From Paralithodes platypus (taxonomy: Eukaryota > Arthropoda > Malacostraca > Decapoda > Lithodidae), in assembly GCA_032716605.1 (NCBI GenBank), contig CM064518.1, positions 41,515,131-41,579,130 of the forward strand: a stretch of 64,000 bases of DNA, written 5' to 3'. Position 1 is the first letter of the stretch. Each line of letters begins with the position of its first letter. Both the position numbers and the translations under genes were made by a program. Below are positions 32,485-43,810 of the stretch, piece by piece. The notes below the pieces were generated by a model. The model did not search any database. It saw only the letters and a program-made list of their open reading frames with translations, and was not told the origin of the DNA.

Positions 32485-32700
32485 TAACTCCTTCAGAATA
32501 TGAAGGCGGCATTAGGCTATGATTCGAGCTAACGTTTGTCGAATTCCGAGAGTTCAAGAGAGATTTGTGGGAATCTAAGAGGTAAACATGATTTAATTTA
32601 ACCCATTGACCCCTCAGGTCCTTCCAGAATTTAAAATATCGTCTAAAGATAACCAGAATAACACGAAGGAAGTCGTCATCATATATTGGAAGGGTTTAAA
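32485..32700. mobile_element. family B MITE, diverged copy
   Basis: Left TAACTCCTTCAGAATATGAA, inner arm GGTCCTTCCAGAATTTAAAA then TATCGTCTAAAGATAACCAG, right end TATTGGAAGGGTTTAAA. Termini are decayed. Confidence 0.65.
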
Positions 32701-33679
32701 TGAGCACAGACATTGTATACAATACATACATCCAGAACCCAGTTGGAAGGAGGGATAGGGAGTGCCATGGAGAAGGTATACATGAGGGAAGGAGGAAAGC
32801 AAAGAGGGGGAGGAGGAAATGGGGGAGAGGCAGAGAGGGAAGATAATTGATGTTAGAAGGAAACGAAGGCAGTAGAGGAGATGAAGGTAAATAAAGTAGA
32901 GGAGGTTAGGAGGGAGGGAGGAAGACATAGAGGGAAAGGAGAAAAGAGGGATAGATGTAGAAAGTAATGGGGAACGATTTTAGGGAGGAAGGGGAGAGAC
33001 GTAGAGGGGGAGGAGGGAAGAGGAAGATACACAGGGAGGAAAGAAAAAAATATGTTAGAAGGAATGGAGGAAGACATAGAGGGAAAGGATGGAAAAGGAA
33101 GATACCCAGACAAGAAAGAGGGAGGTGGAGTACGAAGAGGGGAATGGGAAAGAAGAAGATACTAATAAGGGAAGGGGAGAGACGCATAAAGGAAAGGGGG
33201 GAGGTGGATTACGAAGAGGGAAAGAAGAAGATAATATGGAGGGGAGGGGATAGTCGCAGAAAGGAAAGCGGAAGGAGGAACACAAAGAGGGGGTGGGGGG
33301 AAGAAGATAATAAGAAAGGAAGGGGAGAGACGCAGAGTGGAAAGGGGAAGAGGGGAAGAAGAAGATAATAAGGAGGGAAGGGGACAGACGCAGGAAGGAA
33401 AGGGAAAGGAGGGACACGATAGGGGAAGGGGAGAAGAAGAAAATAATAAGGAAGGAAGGAGAAAGACACAAAAAGGAACGGGGAAGAGGGGAAGAAGAAG
33501 ATAATGAGGAGGGAAGGGGATAAATGCAGGAAGGATAGGGGAAAAGGGAAGGGGAAAGACACAGGAAGGCAAGGGGAAGGAGGAACAACAAAGAGGGGAA
33601 TGGAGGTGTACTGTAATTAGCAAAGGCAACTATACCTCCCCTCACCCCATTACACACCTGGCTGCCTTCTACCTCCCTA

Positions 33680-34060
33680 GTCTGTCTGTCTGTATATGTC
33701 TGTCTGTCTGTATGTCTGTATGTATGTCTGTCTGTATATGTCTGTCTGTCTGTATATATATGTCTGTCTGTATATGTCTGTCTGTCTGTATATGTATGTC
33801 TGTCTGTATATGTCTGTCTGTCTGTATATGTCTGTCTGTCTGTATATGTCTGTCTGTTTGTATATGTCTGTCTGTGTTTTTTCTGTTTGTATTTGTTCAC
33901 CTGTCTGTCTATACGTTTGTCTGCCTGTCTATACTTGTCTGTCTGTATATGTCTGTCTGTACATGTCTGCCTGTCTCTGTCTGTATATGTCTGCATGTCT
34001 GTATATGTCCGTATGTCTGTATTTGTCTATCCGTCTCTCTATTTCTGTGCGTTAGTTAGG
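33680..34060. repeat. (TCTG)n/TATATG compound minisatellite
   Basis: TGTCTGTCTGTATATGTCTG-type units, nominally 16-20 bp, repeated over about 380 bases and decaying to the right. Cys/Val/Tyr-rich and Asp/Arg-rich open frames are artefacts. Confidence 0.9.
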
Positions 34061-34111
34061 TCCCTACTGTATGTATCTGTATTTATGTGTATGTATATTA
34101 TATGTATATGT

Positions 34112-34662
34112 AGGGGAGGTGTGGTGGAGTGGTCTTGCCACTGGCCTGGTAATCCAAAGGACCCGGGTTCAAATCCCGATGTATCAATGAGAAGATATTA
34201 TTGGGATGGAATTTGTGCTGTACCTAGTATCAGTGCATTACCACAAGCCCACCGAAACGTCAATAAAATACCCTCATTGTTCCCTGATTAAATAGCACTG
34301 TATGAATATTCCCATATTCAAAAAATGCTACAGGGGTGCAATGCCTGGTGAGTTATCTGCTCAACAGGTGGCGTTGTGTGTGTGTAAGTGTGAGAGTCCG
34401 AGTGTAGTGGGTGAGACAGTGAAGCCCGGGAACGAGGTGGCTTCAGAGATGGGGTCGTTTCGGGCCATGAGTGAGCACCGTGCCTCATATGAAGGCAAGA
34501 TGGCAGGTGCTCGTTGTACTCTACGTGCTTCACATGTCTCACTCCCTAGACTGGAACAAGACCTCACGGGCTTCACTGTTCATTGTAAAGCGGTGAATGT
34601 TAAGGCTCTCAGCCTATGCCCGAGAGGAAGTAAGTTGGAATATAGAAAATAAAAAAAAAAAA
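34112..34662 (+). mobile_element. SINE A, copy 2 (tRNA-derived)
   Basis: Starts AGGGGAGGTGTGGTGGAGTG, identical to copy 1. B-box GGTTCAAATCC is present. It ends GGAATATAGAAAATAAAA in an A-rich tail running into (TA)n. By eye, roughly a dozen single-base or one-base-indel differences from copy 1 over about 535 bp, indicating relatively recent shared origin. Confidence 0.85.
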
Positions 34663-35370
34663 TATATATATATATTATATGCATATATACTGTACATATA
34701 GGTGCTGGCATACTCGCAGCAGACACGTGCACTGCTGCGAATGTTGACAGTTTATACGTAAAACACACACACACACACACACACCAAGACAAACACATAC
34801 ACATAAGCGCAGGCACACACACATATACACATAAGCGCACACACACACCCACACCTACACACACACAGAACTGACAATACCCGTTAAAGCGCCCCCCTGA
34901 ACACCCACACACAAAGGCCCCAAGACTCTGGCAGCATATCGGACTAAAATTCCCAGGAAATAAGACTGTCCGTCAGATGGAGGTACAAAAACAGCGATCA
35001 CCTAGTGCCTTCTATCAGGAGAATAACGCACAACATGCTTACAGTACCACCAGGTTGCTGACTATGTGGTGTGAGCTATCTTGTGTCTTAATGATGATTA
35101 TTTATTATCTTAACTGAATTGATTAACCTCTGAGCATGAAGATGCATCCTTTCAAAGGTTAATGCCTTATTTTCGGTGGTAGAATAAATAATATCGTCAT
35201 CTGCTAAATATACAGTACATAATTATGTGATAGCTTCTTATGATAGGTACAACGATATATGTTTTGTTTGAAATATTTCAGATTAATGACAAACTTCTTT
35301 GTATACTTAATGTATCACCAAGTATTTTTTTCAACTTAAGATGGACTTGTCTTAGTGCAAGAAGAATACA
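34663..35370. other. (CA)n tract, then no gene recognised
   Basis: (TA)n immediately after SINE A, a (CA)n-rich stretch at about 34763-34867, then unique AT-rich sequence. Confidence 0.6.
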
Positions 35371-36290
35371 ATTGTCAACTGAGAATTTAAATAATTTGAC
35401 GCCGTGGGAAACGTAAATAAACTCTACAAGGAAGGCCGGACACACAATAAGGTATTAAGGAACACCCTGTTCTTAACATGAATCCTCCATTAAAAACCCC
35501 TATGCACTAGAATAAATTAATGAAAGCATAAGATCTTCCCGGAATTCGAACTCGAGATGCCACACCCAGAACATAAGCATCTAAACCATTACACCACTAA
35601 CACAGTTAAAGGCTAAGTACAAGATGTTCAATATAAAACGTATAACACCCGCTAACCCTCCCTGACGCACCCTCCCACGCGAAGTCCTATGGAAATCACC
35701 TCCATTTTCCCCGCCGCCTTCTCCTCGTCGGGTTAACATAGAAAACCCATTCCCTCCCGACAGCAATGAATCTCCCCGCATTACGCAAAACACTCACCGA
35801 CTCTCCGCCATGAATCGTCCTGCCAGCCAACTTCTCGGTCAGCTCTCTCCTCCATCCCTCACGGCCGAGTCAGACTAACGCTTCATTCCGGCAATTTTAG
35901 ATAGGCAACTGACAATTTAAATAATTTGACGCTATAAGAAAGGTAAACCAACACTAAAAGGAAGGCCGAACACACAGCAAGGTGTACAAGATGTCCAATA
36001 CAAAAACAATATCTAGGTAATATTTCTGAGAGTTTTCGTATTGGTATCGGCGATTTGAGTGAAGGTAAATAATTACAATCGGCTGTAATCCTCATTAATC
36101 ACCATCAAGCCCTTAAAACATTTTACCTGAACACAAAATATTTAATGATTACTTCTATCAAACTCATAGGCCGTATTATTTTATCTGATATCAACGAAAA
36201 GTGAATATATTACAATGCCAAACTCGCTGTCGGCTCTCTCCTACATTTCTCACAGTCCGGACCAAGACTTGGGAGACTACCGCATTCCAT
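35371..36290. repeat. diverged tandem duplication (~390-bp unit)
   Basis: Unit 1 (35371-35890) and unit 2 (35902-36290) both begin CAACTGAGAATTTAAATAAT / CAACTGACAATTTAAATAAT and share AAGGAAGGCCGGACACACA and GTACAAGATGTTCAATA. Near their ends they share TCAGCTCTCTCCTCCATC / TCGGCTCTCTCCTACATT. Unit 1 is longer because it contains SINE K. The units are clearly diverged, so the duplication is old. Confidence 0.75.
35454..35616 (-). mobile_element. SINE K (tRNA-derived), empty site in the neighbouring unit
   Basis: Minus-strand reading begins near TTAGTGGTGTAATGGTTTAG (A-box-like), with GAGTTCGAATTCC (B-box) about 35 bases later, then a tail TTTCATTAATTTATTCTAGT. The inserted segment lies between AAGGT and GTACAAGATG. 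The second tandem unit has AAGGT directly joined to GTACAAGATG at about 35984. I saw no long target duplication; AAGG is a possible short one. It could alternatively be a tRNA pseudogene. Confidence 0.7.
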
Positions 36291-37770
36291 CTGACTTTCA
36301 AGTGAATATGTTGCGCTTGTAAAGTGTGGGTGCTAATTCTAATAGCACCATGATATTCATATATATCATATTAATACTGAATAATGGCTTCCTCGTATGG
36401 AGACTGCATCACTTCTTTGTACGATGATGCAGAGACTGTGAAAATTTGGCGTTGTAAGTATAATACAAGCAATATCTTAATCGCCAAATACTGTATACCA
36501 CATAGAACTCGGAGATAACATAAATGCATCCGACATTTGCTCGCAGACCTGAAATGGCTATGTTCGCGAAACTTGAGCTTAGCTATAAACACCCAATTCT
36601 GAAAATAGTATACACATTTAGGAAAATACAAAACCAGTTATTGGCTTCCCATAAACAATGCATATAGCACATACAGTAAGCAAATATGAGATAAGTATTA
36701 TAACTCCGCAAATTATATTGTACGAAAATACCATGGTACGCGTAAAAAAGGTCAAAGCAATGCCTGGTGGGAAAATAAAGGACGGTGAGGCAGCTATCCA
36801 TCAACCACTTCCTCTGATTTCCATCTTGGCAGAGTGAGGGAGCCAAGTAAAGAAGAGGAGGGGGTGAGGGAGAGGGGGGAGGGGGAGGGGGGGGGGGGAG
36901 GCATACAAACCATTTATATTTTTTAATGGAACGCTTTATAGTCTACTTTAAGAATGGGTGGGGGACATCCAAACCCTCTTTATTCAATTCAACCTTTCTT
37001 CCTCCTATTTCACTAAAGAAGGGGTGAGGACTAGGGACGACCAAGCCCTCGATGTGTATTCAAGCCCTATTTCAATCTACTAGTTGACTGGAAGGGGACA
37101 TCGACGCTCTTCCTTTCCCTTTACTAAACGAAGTAACTGTGCACCCATTGGATATAGTATCAAATCCAAACGAGAACATACAGTGCTTTAGAATATCCTA
37201 AATGCTTTGAAGGTTTAGAGACTCAAATGGGTGTATACTTATCATGGCTCACGGCTGCACACTTAAATTCTTCTTAACACTTAAATTCTTCGTATCTAGG
37301 TCCACTGTAAGTATTAACGGCGATATACCAGCTCTCCCTCGGTCCAATGGCATGCTTCTGATGATAAATTCCTGTTGACCACCGAAGCAGCGCAGCGTCT
37401 TCAATAGCAATCGAGGCGCCGGGTAGCAAACTTCTTCCTTTCTTCCAATTGTCTACAAACTATACAAAACTTACAAACGAAAACAAGCAACAACAGTACT
37501 AATTTTCCTAACTACAGTATGAATCATAAATTAATACAAAGCACATGCATAAAAAATGATTAAGCAGTTACGAAAACGAGTGCTAGAAAATTAGACGATG
37601 GTTTTAGATGTGAGGCCTACAACATGGCGGCTACTATTAATAAGTTGGTACCATTCTCCCTGTAAGCGGTGCCTTCATTGTGCCGCCCCCTGACCACTGC
37701 TAAAGGGCTCCTTTGTTGCCCTCTCAACCCGCCCTCTTGGCCCTTGCCGTCCCAAGCCTGTCTCTGACAA
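36291..37770. other. no gene recognised
   Basis: Mostly unique. A G-rich run at 36854-36900. The segment 37680-37770 is GC-richer and immediately precedes SINE J copy 2, so it may be a longer 5' part of that element, but the other copies do not share it. Confidence 0.5.
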
Positions 37771-37900
37771 TCTTGATAACGTAATGTATAAGTGCGCGGA
37801 ATTTCGGTGTGAGTGTCCTAGGTTCGAGTCCTTGTAGTGCCACATGTATTTGTTGATTTCATTAATTGAGCTTAGAAGTGAAGTTGGTTGGTGAAAAAAA
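37771..37900 (+). mobile_element. SINE J, copy 2
   Basis: GATAACGTAATGTATAAGTG, GCGGAATTTCGGTGTGAGTG, canonical B-box GGTTCGAGTCC, body CACATGTATTTGTTGATTTC, end GTTGGTTGGTGAAAAAAA. About 130 bp. The best B-box among the three copies. Confidence 0.8.
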
Positions 37901-38304
37901 TATATAATTCTTACATTCCCATACTGCCTATCCTTAGTCTTTAAATTAATATGCATACTGCTTATCAATGGTATCTGAATACATCTAATCATCCAAATAC
38001 ATCGCAACTGTTTTCACTCAAGACCCTGGAATTCTGGAGTCTAGTCAGTTACACAAACCACAATTTACTCTGAAAAGGATACATACAAAGGTAGTTAGGT
38101 CTAAACAACTCAAACTGATACACCTGAATTCTTGAGTTTTAACCCATTAGGACAACCACAGTTACGGACATTTTATCCTATTCCTGGAAATAATGGCATC
38201 CAGGCCTTTCAAAAACTTATAATTATCCATCGAGGCCAACTAAGATCAACAGGTAGAAACATAACAGATGTTGGACGGCCTTATTGGGTTATTGCAGTGA
38301 TTTA

Positions 38305-38305
<1 letters not shown>

Positions 38306-38349
<44 letters not shown>

Positions 38350-38358
38350 AACTACGAC
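38306..38358. repeat. (CTA)n microsatellite
   Basis: About 15 CTA/ACT triplets, degrading to ACTACAACTACGACTAC. Confidence 0.95.
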
Positions 38359-38362
38359 TACA

Positions 38363-38790
38363 TCCTCACAACCACCACATCCTCACAACCACCTCAATCT
38401 CACAACCACCACATTCTCACAACCACCACATCCTCACAACCACCACATTCTCACAACCAACACATCCTCACAACCACCACATCCTCACAACCAACACATC
38501 CTCACAACCACCACATCCTCACCACCAACACATCCTCACCACCACCTCATCCTCACAACCTCCACATCCTCACAACCACCACATCCTCACAACCACCACA
38601 TCCTCACAACCACCACATCCTCACCTCATCAACCTCACAACCACCACATCCTCGCAACCACCACATTCTCACAACCTCCACATCATCACAACCCCCTTAA
38701 CCTCACAACCACCACATCCTAAAAACCTCCTCAACCACCTCATCCTCACAACCACAACATCCTTACAACCCCCTCAACCTACCCCCTCCC
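38363..38790. repeat. 17-bp minisatellite (CATCCTCACAACCACCA)
   Basis: More than 20 units of CATCCTCACAACCACCA with single-base variants (CATTCTC, ACCAACACAT, ACCTCCACAT). As 17 is not a multiple of three, successive units fall in different frames and give a 17-residue period (TTTTSSQPPHPHNHHIL) in spurious translations. Confidence 0.92.
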
Positions 38791-39114
38791 CAATTTTGAC
38801 TCAACATCTTATATTGCCAAACTTTTGACGCGCAAGAGAAAAAAAAAATCCTCCTAACAAGTTAATGAGGAAAAAAAAAATCCCTTACCCCTTAAAGCAG
38901 AAAACATTTTGATGAATTACTTGATATATTACAGGCGGTAGTGTAGGAAAGGGAAAGGCTATATTTTGGAGAGAACATAATATAATGTTTGGGGAATATT
39001 AGTTTGAAGTGTATTAGTATTATATTTATCTATCTATCTATCTATTTATCTAAATGGTAAATAATGCCAATGCTTAAGACTTTACTCCTAATATATCTTC
39101 ACAAGGTATTACGC

Positions 39115-39117
<3 letters not shown>
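38791..39117. other. no gene recognised
   Basis: A-runs and a short (TATC)n at about 39028-39049. Nothing else. Confidence 0.5.

Positions 39118-39209
<92 letters not shown>
39118..39209. repeat. (GA)n microsatellite
   Basis: About 45 uninterrupted GA units. Confidence 0.97.
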
Positions 39210-39212
<3 letters not shown>

Positions 39213-39843
39213 CATATCAAACAAGGAACAATTTTATCGAGCCCAAATTAAGAACTGAAATGAAAGACAGTAATCCACGAAGCAATTATACACCAGAAGG
39301 AAGTGAAATTGAAAGGATTACTCGGTGACAGATCTGTGGAATCAAGCGACAAACATACAGATTTGCAGGAGAGAAACGAAGAACATTGAAACTGAAAACT
39401 AAACAAAATATGTGTTAGTTTGGTGATTGACGGCTGAATATTTAGCCCTAAACTGGTTATTTTTTCACATTAAAATTTACGTGCCTAAAAAGAACACAAT
39501 CAAGTGAAAATAAATCAATACAAATAAATATTGAGATTCAACTTTCAGCGCTTCAGATAATGAGCTCAGGTCGTTCCACTGTTCCACTCTTATTAATTCC
39601 CCTAATGTGCTCTCGCTCTCTCTCTCATATATATACACAGTATATACACACACAAATGTATATGTATTTTAGGCAAGTCCAATTTTTCCTCCAGACATAT
39701 ACACAGACTTTGTATTAGCTTATAGATTCAAACCAGAATGCATGACGAAGTCCGTACAAATTTTACTAGATGACGTGTAGTTGGTTGAGTCCAGGACTAT
39801 AACCAAAGAACGGAAGATTTAAATACGATCCTTGTTTCAGTAG

Positions 39844-39884
<41 letters not shown>

Positions 39885-40286
39885 ACACGCGCGCGCGCGC
39901 GCACACACACACTCCCCGGACATCTAAAAGAGAGCCCCTACAACCACCGGACGTCCCCCTGATACCCCCAGAACCCGATACCCCCACACCCTGATATCCG
40001 GAACACAACTCACATACCCCGCCGATCAGGGTTACCAAATCAGACCCGAACATCCCGCTAGATCCGTCCACAAAAGTCGCTAGAAGGCCGATCAATAGTA
40101 ACTCAATGCCCCGATAATCACTACAATAATGCCACAATCTCTAGAATATTACTCACAATTGTTCAGATCTCCAGAATATCGCTAGAATTCATGTTGCTAG
40201 ATGTACAAATTTGACGCTAGATCGAAGTAAATCTAGCAGGAAAGCAACTAAATTATCAACACTGCCGATGATCAAGGGGTAGTCAA

Positions 40287-40289
<3 letters not shown>
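39210..40289. other. no gene recognised; (CA)n/(CG)n tract
   Basis: Unique sequence except for a (CA)n with an inner GCGCGCGCGC block at about 39847-39911, a potential Z-DNA-forming tract. An Arg/Cys/Gly-rich minus-strand open frame over it is unconvincing. Confidence 0.6.
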
Positions 40290-40527
<238 letters not shown>

Positions 40528-40674
40528 AAAATGGGTTTAATAAAAGCAAGTCAGTCTTTTGTTAGTACGGTCGATAGACATTTATCGACTCCCGATTAAT
40601 TTCCCGAATTTCTTTTTCCATCCATTGGAGGGGAAAAATAAGCGCCTCTAGTTTAGAATTACCAATCACGGTTG

Positions 40675-41570
40675 GTTATGGGGGTAGGAGGGGGAGCAGG
40701 GAGAGGTGGAGGTGTGGGCAGGAGAGGGGGAGGTATGTGGAGGGTGAGATATAGTGGAGGTGGAGGTGTGGGTAGGGAGGAGAGGGGGAGGGATATGGAG
40801 GGTGAGATGTAGTGGAGGTGGAGGTGTGGAGGAGAGGGGGAGGGATATGGAGGGTGAGATGTAGTGGAGGTGGAGGTGTGGAGGAGAGGGGGAGGGATAT
40901 GGAGGGTGAGATGTAGTGGAGGTGGAGGTGTGGGTAGGGAGGAGAGGGGGAGGGATATGGCGGGTGAGATGTAGTGGAGGTGGAAGGTGGGTAGGGAGGA
41001 GAGGGGGAGGGATTATGGAGGGTGAGATGTAGTGGAGGTGGAGGTGTGGAGTAGGGAGGAGAGGGGAGGGATATGGCGGGTGAGATGTAGTGGAGGTGGA
41101 GGTGTGGGTAGGGAGGAGAGGGGGGGGGATTATGGAGTGTGAGATGTAGTGGAGGTTGAGGTGTGGGTAGGGAGGAGAGGGGAGGGATATGGAGGGTGAT
41201 ATAGTGGAGGTGGAGGTGTGGGTGGGGAGAGGGGAGGGATATGGAGGTGAAGATGTAGTGGAGGTGGAGGTGTGGGGAGGGAGGAGAGGGGATGGATATG
41301 GAGTGTGAGATGTAGTGGAGGTTGAGGTGTGGGTAGGGAGGAGAGGGGAGGGATATGGAGGGTGAGATGTAGTGGAGGTTGAGGTGTGGTAGGGAGGAGA
41401 GGGGGAGGGATATGGGGCGTGAGATGTAGTGGAGGTGGAGGTGTGGGTAGGAAAGGCGGGGGAGGGATATGGAAGGGTTGATGTAGTTGGGTTTGGGTGG
41501 GGGAGAGGGGGAGGGATATGGATCTTGAGATGAGGTGGAGGTGGGGGTAGGGAGGAGTGGTGTAGGGGAT
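40675..41570. repeat. ~58-60-bp G-rich minisatellite, about 14 units
   Basis: Units read GGAGGTGGAGGTGTGGGTAG, GGAGGAGAGGGGGAGGGATA, TGGAGGGTGAGATGTAGTGG in order. Indels (loss of GGTAGGGA, T insertion in GGGATTATGG, GG runs of differing length) give unit lengths of 50-62 bp, and the last units near 41450-41560 are diverged. Alternation of the short and long unit types suggests higher-order structure. The 360-residue Pro/His/Leu-rich minus-strand frame is the repeat's complement. Confidence 0.92.
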
Positions 41571-42404
41571 AGAGAATAAACTAATATCAGACGACAAAGT
41601 ACAAGCCAATTTTGGCAGAGGGCGATCCCAATGAGAGAGTCGAGGTGTGGGATTAGGGTAGGGTAGTGTAAGGAAAATGAATCGTGTAAATATAAGTTGT
41701 ACCGGAAGCGATGAGAGGGATGAGACAGAGGAATATGGTCAAGGAAACCTATTGACATGAAAGGCGGATTGTAAAAATTAAAATATTTCTAATTATTAGG
41801 ACAAAAATGAAAGTTTAACGAAAGTGGGTTGGCGAACAAGATAAGAATGGCCTGGGACGGAAGTTGGGTAGATTTTTAGAGATAGTGAAAGGAGGGTAGG
41901 GGAGAGAGAGTGGGAAGGAGGGAGGAGGAGGGGAAGTGAGAGGGAAAGGGGGAAAGAAAAAGAGAGAGAAAAGGAGAGGTGGAACGGGGAGAGAGATGAG
42001 AGGAGGGAGGGGGAGTGATATGGACGAGTGAGATAAATGGAGAGGGGGGGGGGGAGGAAGTGAAAGAAGGAGACAGAAAAGGGAGAGATAAAAAAGGGAT
42101 AATTGGTAAATGGAATAGGGGTGGGGGGTAGCGGGGGAGACGGAAGGAAAGGCAGCTGGAAGAGGGATGGAATGGAGAGGATGAAAGGAGAACAAACAAA
42201 AACAAGGGAATGAGAGATAAAAGGAAAGGAGGGGAGGGGTAAATAAAAGTGAGATGGAAGGGGTATGGAGAGAGGGAGAGAGAGCGGGGGAGGTGGAATC
42301 AATGAGAGCTGATCCCAAAAGCCCTATACCTCTGAGGCTTCCGTAGAGGCTCATGCTAATGTTCCTGACGGCGAGGCTGAACAAGGGAGATAAGATAAGA
42401 GGCG
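41571..42404. other. purine-rich low-complexity; no gene recognised
   Basis: From 41870 to 42295 the + strand is a continuous GGGAGAGA/AAAGGAGA mixture without a fixed period. Pro/Ser/Leu-rich minus-strand frames are artefacts. Confidence 0.6.
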
Positions 42405-42486
42405 ACTAGGGGCTGGGGTAGACAAGATTGGATTGGGGAGAGTCTGGAGGATTTGGACTGGGTAGATAAGAATTGGACTCGTTAAC

Positions 42487-42699
42487 AACCCCTTCTGTAC
42501 CAGCGATTGTGTGTTTTATTTTATTTTGGCTATATTTAAACGATATTTTGCAACTTAGGAAGAATCTGTGGTAGTTGACAGGGTTGGTTGAGATAGTTTG
42601 AAGTCTTATTATTGCTAGAAGTCCTTCCTAAGCTTAATAACATCGTCCAATATTTGCTAGAATGTAATGAAAAGGACGTCCCTGGTACTGAATGGGTTA
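42487..42699. mobile_element. family B MITE, copy
   Basis: Left end AACCCCTTCTGTACCAGCGA, right end GTCCCTGGTACTGAATGGGTT. Arms GGCTATATTTAAACGATATT and AACATCGTCCAATATTTGC are inverted. Full-length. Confidence 0.85.
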
Positions 42700-42733
42700 G
42701 AATAGGGGGCTGGATAAGGGGTATAAAAGTATC

Positions 42734-42925
42734 GTTTTTTGTTTTGTTTTTTCTATGTGAGAGAGGGAGGCAAAAGGCAGAACTGCCTGTAGCGAGTGCC
42801 TCCCCCAGAGCTGAAAGAGTGACAGGGCCAAAATCAAGGGACGTTCGAGCCAAAATGCCTGGACACACGGAGTTTGAAGCAATTTAAGTCATAGGAAGAG
42901 GGAAAGACTGATTCTGGGAGAGAGT
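42734..42925 (-). pseudogene. LINE F 3' end (last ORF codons plus 3' UTR)
   Basis: On the minus strand, codons for SLPESVFPSSYDLNCFKLRV then SRHFGSNVP and a stop (42834-42920) precede a 3' UTR of about 80 bases and an A-rich tail (42734-42753). The same sequence occurs in + orientation at 54.9 kb. The breakpoint on the 5' side is right after the SLPES codons, so only about 190 bp remain. Confidence 0.82.
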
Positions 42926-43117
42926 GAATATTAATTTGTATGGGGCAAATAATAAGAACTGGGCTAAGCATATCTGGACGAATTGTACTAGGTAGATATG
43001 AATAGGAATCTTTAGTGAAGGAGACTGGAACATGGTACAAAACATAGAGGTATGCAGTAAATGGAAAATGGCACAGGATAAGTTAGCATAATATAGAAGA
43101 GATTGGACAGGAGAGAG

Positions 43118-43120
<3 letters not shown>

Positions 43121-43168
<48 letters not shown>
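43121..43168. repeat. (GT)n microsatellite
   Basis: GT run beginning after GAGAGAGAGT and ending at element G. Confidence 0.95.
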
Positions 43169-43171
<3 letters not shown>

Positions 43172-43360
43172 ATAATAATAATAATAATAATAAACGGTTT
43201 ATTGATAATTGCAGCCGTAGGCTGAAAATGTACAGAGGAACAGTTTTTAGCTTAACTCTAACTTATATATTATCTTATAATAAGGACCAAAGCATGAGGT
43301 TGTATAAGAGCTGTTTGACGAGATCAATATTATGTACTAGGTTGGCAGATGATTTTCCAG
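43169..43360 (-). mobile_element. element G, copy 1 (TTA-tailed retroelement end)
   Basis: Minus-strand reading ends CAATAAACCGTTTATTATTA with about eight TTA triplets. A + strand match at 63.3 kb has CATTCTTTAATAAACCGTTT followed by TTA repeats, preceded in both by a TTTTCAGC-type phrase. A trinucleotide tail suggests a LINE or SINE 3' end. The 5' extent is uncertain. Confidence 0.45.
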
Positions 43361-43382
43361 ATTGAGATAATAGATTGCATAG

Positions 43383-43386
<4 letters not shown>

Positions 43387-43467
<81 letters not shown>
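43387..43467. repeat. (GT)n microsatellite
   Basis: About 40 uninterrupted GT units. Confidence 0.97.
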
Positions 43468-43471
<4 letters not shown>

Positions 43472-43810
43472 AACGAATTGGCATTTTTAGACAATAATTA
43501 GACTCGTTAGTGCTAAAAGGATGTGGAAGTATTGGGGAAGAAATTGAACCGTAACTGCCACAAGATAAAATAGAACAAATAATGGGCAGGGAAGTATCTG
43601 GATGAATTGGACAATAGATAAGTAAGAATTGCACTCGCTAGTTTAGGGGAACTGGAAAATGATATCAATGATTTGGTATTGAATGGGAAGTGTCACTGAA
43701 TAAAACATAAACAAAATTGGGCTGAGAAGTGTTTGTACTCGGCAAAATAGGGGAGGTGAAACGGTATAGTAATATTGGGTTAGTTAGTGAACGAGAACTG
43801 TTAATGGATA

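Larger units (their letters stand above)
30360..33600. repeat. long purine-rich (+ strand) low-complexity region
   Basis: Over 3 kb with a marked excess of A and G on the + strand. Phrases such as AAAGCACAGAAAGCACAGAG (31.1 kb), AAACACATAGAAAGCAGAGG (31.5 kb) and GGAAGGGGAGAGACGCAGA (32.9-33.6 kb) recur. From about 32965 to 33600 there is a degenerate ~60-bp unit (GAAGAAGATAATAAGGAGGG, AAGGGGAGAGACGCAG). Minus-strand Phe/Leu/Ser/Cys-rich open frames of up to 313 residues are its complement and are not genes. Confidence 0.8.
42405..43810. repeat. degenerate long monomer repeat, broken by insertions
   Basis: Phrases like CTGGATGAATTGGACAATAG, ATAAGTAAGAATTGCACTCG and GGGGAACTGGAAAATG recur at about 42450-42486, 42955-43050, 43590-43660 and (weaker) 43720-43800. 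Family B (42487), LINE F (42734), microsatellites and element G (43169) interrupt the series. It looks like an old array with monomers of about 100-150 bp. Confidence 0.5.

Noticed and set aside
33055..34291. Long Cys/Val/Tyr-rich and Asp/Arg/Thr-rich frames
   Set aside because: Arise from TCTG/TATATG repeats and the adjacent 60-bp G/A-rich units.
40676..41758. 360-residue Pro/His/Leu-rich minus-strand frame
   Set aside because: Complement of the ~58-60 bp minisatellite; frame changes track repeat-unit indels.
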